This document shows positions 57,572 through 64,000 of a stretch of 64,000 bases of DNA, one piece after another. Numbering within the stretch: the first letter of the stretch is position 1; the number at the start of each line of letters is the position of its first letter. Origin of the DNA: Leifsonia aquatica H1aii (GTDB taxonomy: Bacteria; Actinomycetota; Actinomycetes; Actinomycetales; Microbacteriaceae). The translations under genes and the position numbers were made by a program. A model generated the notes under the pieces. That model saw nothing but the letters and a program-made list of their open reading frames with translations. It was not told the origin of the DNA and did not search any database. The stretch lies in contig NZ_AYMR01000007.1 in NCBI RefSeq assembly GCF_000633535.1, positions 248,001 through 312,000 of the forward strand. Reading direction: 5' to 3'.

Positions 57572-58813
57572 ATGTCAGCGGGAATCACGAGCACAGCGCC
57601 CACGCCGGGAGCCGGGACACGCGTACGCGGGGGCCGGGTGCGCCTGGCCGGTCGCGACCTCCCCTGGTGGGGCGCGATCCTCATCGTCTACGCCGCCTCG
57701 CGGGTCCTGACGACGGTCTTCCTGCTGTCGCTCTATGTCGCAGGCACCGTCGGGGGCTGGCATTTCGCCAGTTCGCGGCACGACCCCACGTTCTTCACGT
57801 TCTCCTCCTCGTGGGACGGATCGTTCTATCAGCGCATCGCCACCGGCGGGTACCCGTCCACGCTGCCGGTCGATGGCGGTGGCGACGTGGAGCAGAACCC
57901 GTGGGCCTTCCTGCCGCTCTACCCCGTGGTCGTCCGCGGGCTGATGACGGTGACCGGACTGCCCTTCGCGCCGGCGGGCGTCGTCGTCGCGACCCTCTTC
58001 GGCGCAGCGGCCGCCCTGGTGCTGTACCGCATCGTCCTCGCCCGCGGCGGAACCGTCTCCGCGCTGTGGGCGACGGTGTTCTTCTGCTTCGGCCCGCTGT
58101 CGTTCGTGCTGCAGATCACCTACGCCGAGAGCATGTTCTTCTTCCTGATGTTCGCCGCGCTGCTGGCGATGATCCGGCGACGATACTGGCTGGTCATCCC
58201 GTTCACGGTCGCGGCCGCGTTCGCGAAACCCGGGGCGCTGGCGATCCCGCTGGCGCTCGCCGTCGTCTTCGTCGTCCGGTGGGTCCAGGATCGGCGCGGG
58301 ACCGAGCCGTTCACCCTCAGGGAGCGCGTGGCCGTGCTCGTCGCCGGAGCCGTGACGGCGGCGGCGGGATTGGCGTGGCCGTTCATCGCCTCGCTCGCCA
58401 CCGGCACGCCGGATGCGTACGTCTCGACGGAGCTCTCCTGGTGGACGGGCTTCATCGGCCGGGTCAGCTTCGTCCCGCTGACGCCGTGGTTCCTGTTCAC
58501 CTGGAAATACGCGGGGGTCGCCGGAGTCCTGCTGGTGATCGCGGCGATCGGCGGCTTCGTGTGGCTGCTGCGACGCCCGGGCGTCCGCGCGCTCGGCACC
58601 GAGGTCGTCGCCTACTCCGCGAGCTACGCGCTGTACCTCGTCGCGGTGTTTCTGCCGCAGCAGAGCCTGTTCCGGCTGCTGCTCCCGCTGGCGCCGCTCG
58701 GCGGCGCGCGCGGGCTGACCCACAGCCCCCGCGCCCGGTCGATCGTGCTGGTGGTGGGCGTCGCGCTGCAACCGGTCGCGCTGATCCTGCTCTGGTTCCT
58801 GGGCTATCCGTGA
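57572..58813 (+). CDS. GT-C type glycosyltransferase (PIG-V/mannosyltransferase-like) membrane protein
   Basis: The 413-residue protein has about ten hydrophobic segments and the PIG-V-like motif SSWDGSFYQRIATGGYP in its first extracytoplasmic loop, with the acidic residue typical of GT-C glycosyltransferases that use polyprenyl-phosphate sugars. AFLPLYPVVVRG and FCFGPLSFVLQITYAESMFFFLMFAALL are family-typical segments. It may mannosylate lipids or proteins on the outer face of the membrane. Acceptor and donor are unknown. Confidence 0.83.
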   Translation: MSAGITSTAPTPGAGTRVRGGRVRLAGRDLPWWGAILIVYAASRVLTTVFLLSLYVAGTVGGWHFASSRHDPTFFTFSSSWDGSFYQRIATGGYPSTLPVDGGGDVEQNPWAFLPLYPVVVRGLMTVTGLPFAPAGVVVATLFGAAAALVLYRIVLARGGTVSALWATVFFCFGPLSFVLQITYAESMFFFLMFAALLAMIRRRYWLVIPFTVAAAFAKPGALAIPLALAVVFVVRWVQDRRGTEPFTLRERVAVLVAGAVTAAAGLAWPFIASLATGTPDAYVSTELSWWTGFIGRVSFVPLTPWFLFTWKYAGVAGVLLVIAAIGGFVWLLRRPGVRALGTEVVAYSASYALYLVAVFLPQQSLFRLLLPLAPLGGARGLTHSPRARSIVLVVGVALQPVALILLWFLGYP

Positions 58814-58839
58814 CCCCTCGAGGGCACTGATGCGCCGGC

Positions 58840-60351
58840 TCAGGTGAGGGAGGCCTCCGGCCAGGCGACGCCGTCGGTGCGCCGGTAGACGGTCCCGGAC
58901 GCATCCCAGTGCTCGGCTAGACGGGCCAGACGTTCGGCGAACTCCGGGAAGTCGCGTGCGGCCGCCACCGGCTCGGTGTCGGCCGGTGCCGGCGCCCAGC
59001 CGATCTCCGCGACCGCGGCCAGTCGGGGGAAGACCATGCCCTCCGCCTCCTCGATGGTGGTGACGGTCTCCGTCCACAACGGCGCTTCGACACCGAGGAT
59101 GTGCGCGTCGGCCAGACCGGGGACGATGCGTGCCGGGTCCCAGTCCAGGGCGTCGACGACCGTCGTCGGGCCGTCGGCCCAGTCCTGTCCGATCGGCTCG
59201 CCGTCGGCATAGACGATGTCGAGGTAGGCGACGTCGGCGGGGGAGAGGATGGCCGCGCCGCCCTGGCGCACGAACGAGAGAAGGTCGTCGGCCGCGGAAC
59301 CCCGGGGGGACCGGTAGTCCCAATACTGCCCGACGGTGCCCTCGGGAAGGGCGTCGCTCGCACCCATCTCGTGCCAGCCGACCGGGGTCTTGCCGGTGGC
59401 GGCGACCAGGCGGGCGGCGTGCTCGATGAAGGCCAGGAAGTCCTCCCGCGACGTGCTCAGGCACTCGTCGCCGCCGATGTGCAGGAACGGCCCGGGGGTG
59501 AGGGCGGCCACCTCTCCGATGACGTCCGCCAGGAAGCGCTCGGTGGTCGGGTCCCCGGTCCGCAGGGTGCTGAAGCCCACGGTCGTCCCGGTGTAGAGCG
59601 CCGGAGCGATGCCGTCGGGGTTCAGCTCGGGATACGAGGCGAGCGCGGCGTTCGTGTGGCCGGGCATGTCGATCTCGGGCACGATCGTGATGTGCCGATC
59701 GGCGGCGTACGCGACGATGCCGCGATACTCGTCCTGCGTGTAGAACCCGCCGGGGCCGCCTCCGGCGGCGGTCGAACCGCCGATGCGGGTCAGCTCGGGC
59801 CACGACCTGATCTCCAGTCGCCAGCCCTGGTCGTCGGTGAGGTGCAGGTGCAGGTGGTTGACCTTCAGCAGGGCGATCGCGTCGATGAACCGTTCCACAT
59901 CGCGCACCGGGAAGAAGTGCCTGGCCACGTCGAGCATGGCCCCGCGGTAGGCGTAGCGCGGGTAGTCGCGCACCCGCACCGCGTCGATCGTGAGCGGGTC
60001 GGCCGAGCAGGAGGCGGGGACCAGCTGGCGCAAGGTCTGCACGCCCCGGAAGGCGCCGGCGGCGGTGGCGGCGCCGATGCGCACGCCCTCCGGCGCCACG
60101 TCGAGCGAGTAGCCCTCCTCGCGGTGCCCCTCCGGACCCTCGTGGTCGGCGACCACGATGGCGATGTCGCCGTACTCCGGCGGCTCGATGACGACGACGA
60201 GCTCGCGGCGGCAGTCGGCACGCAGCGCGTCGCGCAGCTGGGCGGCGACGGCCTCCGCCCCGGCTCCGGCGACGCTGATCCGGGCGTTCGGGCTGAGGGT
60301 GAACGGGGCGTCGGTCGTGCTCTCCAGCTCGACAGGGCGCGGTACGACCAC
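58840..60351 (-). CDS. Beta-N-acetylhexosaminidase (glycoside hydrolase family 20)
   Basis: The 503-residue protein has the GH20b N-terminal domain (VVVPRPVELE, RVRDYPRYAYRGAMLDVARHFFPVRDVERFID) and the catalytic barrel with HLHLTDDQGWRLEI, VPEIDMPGH and the Asp294-Glu295 pair in HIGGDE, which supports substrate-assisted hydrolysis of terminal GlcNAc. No signal peptide follows the chosen GTG (AGGAG at 5 bases), so it probably acts on imported chito-oligosaccharides. A longer frame upstream has no start signals. It complements the GH3 enzyme of the first cluster. Confidence 0.92.
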   Translation of the reverse strand: MVVPRPVELESTTDAPFTLSPNARISVAGAGAEAVAAQLRDALRADCRRELVVVIEPPEYGDIAIVVADHEGPEGHREEGYSLDVAPEGVRIGAATAAGAFRGVQTLRQLVPASCSADPLTIDAVRVRDYPRYAYRGAMLDVARHFFPVRDVERFIDAIALLKVNHLHLHLTDDQGWRLEIRSWPELTRIGGSTAAGGGPGGFYTQDEYRGIVAYAADRHITIVPEIDMPGHTNAALASYPELNPDGIAPALYTGTTVGFSTLRTGDPTTERFLADVIGEVAALTPGPFLHIGGDECLSTSREDFLAFIEHAARLVAATGKTPVGWHEMGASDALPEGTVGQYWDYRSPRGSAADDLLSFVRQGGAAILSPADVAYLDIVYADGEPIGQDWADGPTTVVDALDWDPARIVPGLADAHILGVEAPLWTETVTTIEEAEGMVFPRLAAVAEIGWAPAPADTEPVAAARDFPEFAERLARLAEHWDASGTVYRRTDGVAWPEASLT

Positions 60352-60500
60352 GGAGGCTCCTAACGTGGTTCGGACTTGCTTCGGGCAGCGGCCGCGTCCG
60401 TCCACCCCGCCGGACGACCACCAGCGAGTATCGCAGGCCTCCTAACTAATGAGCAAGGGCCCCACTCATGAGCACGGGCCCGCCCGCGACCGGCCTTTGC

Positions 60501-60506
60501 TATGCT
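60501..60506 (+). promoter_or_regulatory. -10 element TATGCT for the glyA riboswitch transcript
   Basis: TATGCT predicts a transcript start near 60513, exactly where the riboswitch core begins. A good -35 is not evident. Confidence 0.6.
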
Positions 60507-60510
60507 TGGC

Positions 60511-60605
60511 CTGTCGCGACTGGCGCTCAGATGGTCACCATCGGGGAGCGACGACGGTACCTCGAAAGCATGGGTGGATTCGGCCGCGCGCCTGGGTCGA
60601 TACGT
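60511..60605 (+). promoter_or_regulatory. ZTP (pfl) riboswitch controlling glyA-folD
   Basis: The leader carries the conserved ZTP elements in order. GTCGCGACTGGCG at 60513-60525 is followed by a small ATGG/CCAT hairpin (60531-60541), then GGGGAGCGAC at 60543-60552, a variable linker, and CGCCTGGG in the 3' domain (60589-60596). GTCG pairs with CGAC (60549-60552) as expected for P1. ZTP riboswitches sense ZTP/ZMP, which accumulate when 10-formyl-tetrahydrofolate is short, and switch on folate and one-carbon genes. TTCGG (60579-60583) can pair with CCGAA (60624-60628) at the ribosome binding site, suggesting translational control. Confidence 0.92.
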
Positions 60606-60638
60606 ACGAATGTCCATCCCTGTCCGAAGGAGTCCGTA

Positions 60639-61964
60639 GTGACCGACACCCTGCCCTCGACCTTCACCGCCCCGCTCGCGGAGGTCGACCCCGAGATCGC
60701 GGAGGTGCTGCAGCTCGAGCTCGGCCGCCAGCGCGACTACCTCGAGATGATCGCCTCCGAGAACTTCGTGCCGCGCGCGGTGCTGGAGTCCGTCGGCTCC
60801 GTCCTCACCAACAAGTACGCCGAGGGCTACCCCGGCCGTCGCTACTACGGCGGCTGCGAGTACGTCGACATCGCCGAGCAGCTGGCGATCGACCGGGCGA
60901 AGAGCCTGTTCGGCGCCGAGTACGCCAACGTCCAGCCGCACTCCGGAGCCTCGGCCAACGCCGCGGTGCTCTCGGCGATCGCGACGCCCGGCGACACCAT
61001 CCTGGGCCTGGAGCTCGCCCACGGCGGCCACCTGACCCACGGCATGAAGCTCAACTTCTCGGGCAAGCTCTACAACGCCGTCTCCTACGGCGTCGACCCC
61101 GAGACCTTCCTCGTCGACATGGACGTCGTGCGCGACAAGGCCCGCGAGCACAAGCCGCAGGTCATCATCGCCGGCTGGTCGGCCTACCCCCGCCACCTCG
61201 ACTTCGCCGCCTTCCGCGAGATCGCCGACGAGGTCGGCGCGAAGCTCTGGGTCGACATGGCGCACTTCGCGGGACTGGTGGCCGCGGGCCTCCACCCGTC
61301 GCCGGTCCCCTTCGCCGACGTGGTCAGCTCGACGGTGCACAAGACGATCGGCGGCCCCCGCTCCGGCTTCATCGTCAGCCGCGACACCGAGCTTGCCAAG
61401 AAGCTCAACTCGAACGTGTTCCCCGGTCAGCAGGGCGGCCCGCTCATGCACGTGATCGCCGCCAAGGCGACCGCGTTCAAGCTGGCCGCGACCGAGGAGT
61501 TCAAGGACCGCCAGGCCCGCACCATCCGCGGCGCCCAGATCCTGGCGTCCCGTCTGACCGCCGACGACTCCCGCGCCGCGGGGGTGGACGTCCTCACCGG
61601 CGGCACGGACGTGCACCTGGTGCTCGCCGACCTGCGCAACTCGGAGCTCGACGGCCAGCAGGCCGAGGACGTGCTGCACGCGGCCGGCATCACGGTCAAC
61701 CGCAACGCTGTGCCGTTCGACCCGCGCCCGCCGATGGTCACTTCCGGTCTGCGCATCGGCACGCCGGCGCTGGCGACCCGTGGCTTCGGCGACACCGAGT
61801 TCGTGGAGGTGGCCGACATCATCGCCGCCGCGCTCGTCCCCGGCGCCGACACCGCCACGCTGCGCACCCGCGTCGACGCGCTGACCGCCGCCTTCCCGCT
61901 CTACCCGGGCCTCACCCCGTCCGGTCAGGACGCCTTCCCGGTCGAGCTCCCCTCCTCCATCTGA
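60639..61964 (+). CDS. glyA: Serine hydroxymethyltransferase
   Basis: The 441-residue PLP enzyme interconverts serine and glycine while charging tetrahydrofolate. Visible are [61 protein letters not shown] and the PLP lysine in [17 protein letters not shown] 60639 with GAAGGAG at 60626-60632 is chosen; an earlier ATG lies inside the promoter/riboswitch region. It is the first gene after the ZTP riboswitch and is followed by folD and a YbaK protein. Confidence 0.96.
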   Translation: MTDTLPSTFTAPLAEVDPEIAEVLQLELGRQRDYLEMIASENFVPRAVLESVGSVLTNKYAEGYPGRRYYGGCEYVDIAEQLAIDRAKSLFGAEYANVQPHSGASANAAVLSAIATPGDTILGLELAHGGHLTHGMKLNFSGKLYNAVSYGVDPETFLVDMDVVRDKAREHKPQVIIAGWSAYPRHLDFAAFREIADEVGAKLWVDMAHFAGLVAAGLHPSPVPFADVVSSTVHKTIGGPRSGFIVSRDTELAKKLNSNVFPGQQGGPLMHVIAAKATAFKLAATEEFKDRQARTIRGAQILASRLTADDSRAAGVDVLTGGTDVHLVLADLRNSELDGQQAEDVLHAAGITVNRNAVPFDPRPPMVTSGLRIGTPALATRGFGDTEFVEVADIIAAALVPGADTATLRTRVDALTAAFPLYPGLTPSGQDAFPVELPSSI

Positions 61965-61984
61965 CCCCTCCCCGCACCATCGAG

Positions 61985-62034
61985 TCCGGGCTTGTGCGCG
62001 CGACACGCCGTCGGCGGGCGCGCACAAGTCCGGA
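61985..62034. terminator. Long hairpin between glyA and folD
   Basis: A 17-bp stem with one G-U pair (61985-62001 with 62018-62034) encloses a 16-base loop that itself contains GCCG/CGGC. It lies between two genes of the same direction, so it may cause partial termination or mRNA processing. Confidence 0.75.
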
Positions 62035-62064
62035 GGTGATGGCTTCATCACGTAAGGAACGCAG

Positions 62065-62946
62065 ATGAGCGCACAGATTCTGGACGGCAAGGCCACGGCG
62101 GCCGCGATCAAGAGCGAGCTGACGGAGCGCGTGGCGCGGCTGCGCGAGCAGGGCGTCGTGCCCGGGCTCGGCACCATCCTGGTCGGCGACGACCCGGGGT
62201 CGCAGTGGTACGTCGCGGGCAAGCACCGGGACTGCGCGGAGGTGGGCATCGCGTCCATCCGCCGCGACCTCCCGGCCGACATCTCGCAGGCCGAGCTGGA
62301 GGCCGTGATCGAGGAGCTGAACGCCGACCCCGACTGCACCGGGTTCATCGTCCAGCTGCCGCTGCCGGCGCACCTCGATACCGACGCCATCCTGGAGCTG
62401 GTCGACCCGGCCAAGGACGCGGACGGGCTGCACCCGACGAACCTGGGCCGCCTCGTGCTCAACGTCAACCGCCCGATCACCACGCCGCTGCCGTGCACGC
62501 CGCGCGGCGTCATCGAGCTGATGGAGCGGCACGGGATCGCGCTGAACGGCAAGCACGTCGTCGTCGTCGGCCGCGGCGTCACCGTCGGCCGCCCGATCGG
62601 CTCGCTGCTGACCCGTCGCGAGTACAACGCCACGGTCACGCTGACCCACACCGGCACGGTCGACCTGGACGAGCACCTCAAGCGTGCCGACGTGATCGTC
62701 GCCGCAGCGGGCGTCGCCGGCCTGGTCTCGGCGGAGAACGTGAAGCCGGGGGCGATCGTCCTCGACGTCGGTGTCAGCCGGGTGGAGGACCCGGTGACCG
62801 GCAAGAGTGTGGTGGCCGGCGATGTGGCGGCGGATGTCGCCGAGGTCGCCGCGTGGGTCTCGCCGAACCCGGGCGGAGTGGGGCCGATGACGCGCGCCCT
62901 CCTGCTGCAGAACGTCGTCGAGTCCGCGGAGCGGGCGCTGGCATGA
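62065..62946 (+). CDS. folD: Methylenetetrahydrofolate dehydrogenase / methenyltetrahydrofolate cyclohydrolase
   Basis: The 293-residue bifunctional FolD converts methylene- to formyl-tetrahydrofolate. It shows [10 protein letters not shown] with catalytic Lys53, [35 protein letters not shown], and the Rossmann motif [18 protein letters not shown], with [19 protein letters not shown] at the end. AAGGAA precedes the ATG at 6 bases. It overlaps the downstream YbaK gene by 4 bases. With glyA it forms the one-carbon module under ZTP control. Confidence 0.96.
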   Translation: MSAQILDGKATAAAIKSELTERVARLREQGVVPGLGTILVGDDPGSQWYVAGKHRDCAEVGIASIRRDLPADISQAELEAVIEELNADPDCTGFIVQLPLPAHLDTDAILELVDPAKDADGLHPTNLGRLVLNVNRPITTPLPCTPRGVIELMERHGIALNGKHVVVVGRGVTVGRPIGSLLTRREYNATVTLTHTGTVDLDEHLKRADVIVAAAGVAGLVSAENVKPGAIVLDVGVSRVEDPVTGKSVVAGDVAADVAEVAAWVSPNPGGVGPMTRALLLQNVVESAERALA

Positions 62947-63440
62947 GCGGGCAGGGCGCCGACCGCACGCATCCCGCCGTCGAGCGGGTGGAGGCGGCGC
63001 TGCTCGCCGCCGGTGTGGAGCCGCGGGTCCGCTGGTTCGAGGCGGCCACGCCGACGGCCGCCTCGGCGGCGGAGGAGTTGGGCGTGGAGGTCGGTGCGAT
63101 CGCGAACTCCCTCGTCTTCACGATCGACGGCGACCCGCTGCTCGTGATGACCTCCGGCGCGCACCGCGTCGACACGGCCTTCCTCGGCGAGCGGCTCGGC
63201 GGGCGCATCCGTCGCGCCGACCCTGAGACGGTGAAAGCGGCGACCGGTCAGACCATCGGCGGCGTCGCGCCGCTGGGCCACCCCGCCCCGCTGCGCACGG
63301 TCGTGGACGTGGCGCTCGCCGGCTACCCCGAGGTCTGGGCGGCGGCGGGGCACCCGCACACCGTCTTCCCGACCACCTTCGCCGAGCTGGTGCGCCTCAC
63401 GGACGGCGACCCGGTCCCGGTCGAGCGTCCCGCCTCCTGA
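62943..63440 (+). CDS. YbaK/EbsC (aminoacyl-tRNA editing domain) protein
   Basis: The 165-residue protein has the YbaK/ProRS-INS fold: [59 protein letters not shown] and [17 protein letters not shown]. Relatives deacylate mischarged Cys- or Ala-tRNA in trans. The exact tRNA is not indicated. It starts at an ATG overlapping the folD stop and ends the riboswitch operon. Confidence 0.88.
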   Translation: MSGQGADRTHPAVERVEAALLAAGVEPRVRWFEAATPTAASAAEELGVEVGAIANSLVFTIDGDPLLVMTSGAHRVDTAFLGERLGGRIRRADPETVKAATGQTIGGVAPLGHPAPLRTVVDVALAGYPEVWAAAGHPHTVFPTTFAELVRLTDGDPVPVERPAS

Positions 63441-63482
63441 AACCTCGCCGACGCCACCCCCGTCGACGCCACCCCCGTCGAC

Positions 63483-63535
63483 GTTCACGTCGTTGCGCCG
63501 AAAACGGCGGAATGACCGCGACGACGTGAACCTCG
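63483..63535. repeat. 53-bp intergenic palindrome (copy B), probable terminator
   Basis: GTTCACGTCGT (63483-63493) pairs perfectly with 63521-63531 and encloses CGCCG-AAAA-CGGCG (63496-63509). From CGGAATGA at 63508 through CTCG at 63535 the sequence is 24/28 identical to copy A at 24.8 kb. It lies between the convergent YbaK and carbonic-anhydrase-like genes, ending one base from the latter's stop codon. Confidence 0.8.
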
Positions 63536-63536
63536 G

Positions 63537-64000
63537 TCAGTGGTCGGCGGCCGGGTGGGCGTTCGCGAGGTCGAGGTAGGCGGCGGCGTTGCGGTGCAGG
63601 CCGGCGCGTTCGTCGTCGGTGAGCGCGCGGCGCAGCTTGCCGGGCACGCCCGCGACGAGGGAGCCGGGCGGGACGATCGTCCCCTCGAGCACCACGGTCC
63701 CTGCCGCGATCAGGGAACCGGCCCCGATCACGGCCCCGTTGAGGACGGTCGCGTGCATCCCGATCAGGGCGCCGTCCTCGATCGTGCAGCCGTGCAGCAC
63801 GGCGTTGTGACCGACGGAGACGTCCGCGCCGACCGAGAGTGGGTAGCCGGCGTCGACGTGGCAGGAGACGTTGTCCTGGATGTTGCTGCGCTCCCCGAGC
63901 ACGATCTCCTCCGCCTCCGCCCGGAGCACCGCGTTGTACCAGACGCTGGAGCCGGCCAGGAGGCGCACCCGCCCGGCGAGCACCGCGCCGGCGGCGACGA
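63537..64000 (-). CDS. Gamma-carbonic-anhydrase-like hexapeptide-repeat protein (5' end outside window)
   Basis: The left-handed beta-helix protein is cut at its N-terminus by the window edge; about 154 residues are visible. Zinc-type histidines occur in NIQDNVSCHVDAG and SVGHNAVLHGC, with the hexapeptide series ALIGMHATVLNGAVIGAGSLIAAGTVVLEGT and the terminal GVPGKLRRAL. This is the YrdA/PaaY/gamma-CA group. The frame remains open to the edge, so an internal GTG or ATG near the edge is not taken as the start. Enzymatic activity is not certain for this group. Confidence 0.88.
   Translation of the reverse strand, partial: VAAGAVLAGRVRLLAGSSVWYNAVLRAEAEEIVLGERSNIQDNVSCHVDAGYPLSVGADVSVGHNAVLHGCTIEDGALIGMHATVLNGAVIGAGSLIAAGTVVLEGTIVPPGSLVAGVPGKLRRALTDDERAGLHRNAAAYLDLANAHPAADH

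Noticed and set aside
60511-60605. Glycine or tetrahydrofolate riboswitch upstream of glyA
   Set aside because: The ordered motifs GACTGGCG, GGGGAGCG and CGCCTGGG fit the ZTP class and not the other two.

Overview
The window is 64 kb of very GC-rich chromosomal DNA with tightly packed genes, many of them overlapping by 4 bases (ATGA or GTGA). Gene content and signals point to an actinobacterium, most likely Microbacteriaceae and near Leifsonia. The evidence is a DUF3817 protein, a DUF6350 protein, ThrE, class Ib ribonucleotide reductase, a fused ECF sigma factor, and -10 hexamers of the form TAnnnT placed directly before start codons. The genus is an inference. I see no rRNA, tRNA, phage, insertion sequence or CRISPR array; this looks like core chromosome plus a sugar-utilisation cluster.

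Layout. 0.1-5 kb: a KhtTU-like cation/proton antiporter pair, SURF1, a DUF3817 protein and guaA (apparently started at ATT). 5-13.6 kb: a Bax inhibitor-1 family protein, a membrane protein, a glycerophosphodiesterase, the PcrA/UvrD helicase, an FUSC-like membrane protein, an MpaB-family oxygenase and a sortase-anchored thioester-domain surface protein. 13.9-24.8 kb: sucCD, two large membrane proteins, ThrE, purN-purH, a Leu/Val-type dehydrogenase and a membrane-anchored dimethylargininase. 24.8-29 kb: a structured leader with a 27-codon leader peptide, then a heterodimeric ABC exporter. 29-34.4 kb: a decarboxylase-fold protein lacking its catalytic lysine, a receiver-only protein with a NarL-type regulator and histidine kinase, a lipoprotein, an alkyltransferase-like protein and a GNAT acetyltransferase. 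34.5-40.7 kb: icd, then nrdHIEF behind two NrdR boxes, then an AraC/MarR regulator pair.

40.8-60.4 kb is an amino-sugar (probably GlcNAc/chito-oligosaccharide) region. It holds a ROK repressor with its own operator, an ABC importer without ATPase, a GH3 hexosaminidase, a ROK kinase, nagB and a convergent nagA. A second block has another nagA, another ROK kinase and a GH20 hexosaminidase. Between the blocks lie purU, an MFS pump preceded by a leaderless 15-codon ORF, and a sigma factor fused to a zinc-finger anti-sigma-like segment, two membrane segments and Ig-like repeats. 60.5-64 kb: a ZTP riboswitch in front of glyA-folD-ybaK, then a gamma-carbonic-anhydrase-like protein cut by the window edge.

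How the genes connect. One-carbon and purine supply recurs (purN, purH, guaA, purU, glyA, folD), with glyA under ZTP control. Imported amino sugar would be hydrolysed by GH3/GH20, phosphorylated by the ROK kinases, deacetylated by NagA and deaminated by NagB to fructose-6-phosphate. The least expected items are the attenuator-like leader of the ABC exporter, the near-identical intergenic palindromes at 24.8 and 63.5 kb, the sigma/anti-sigma/surface fusion, the membrane-fused dimethylargininase, the ATT start of guaA and the frequent leaderless promoters.
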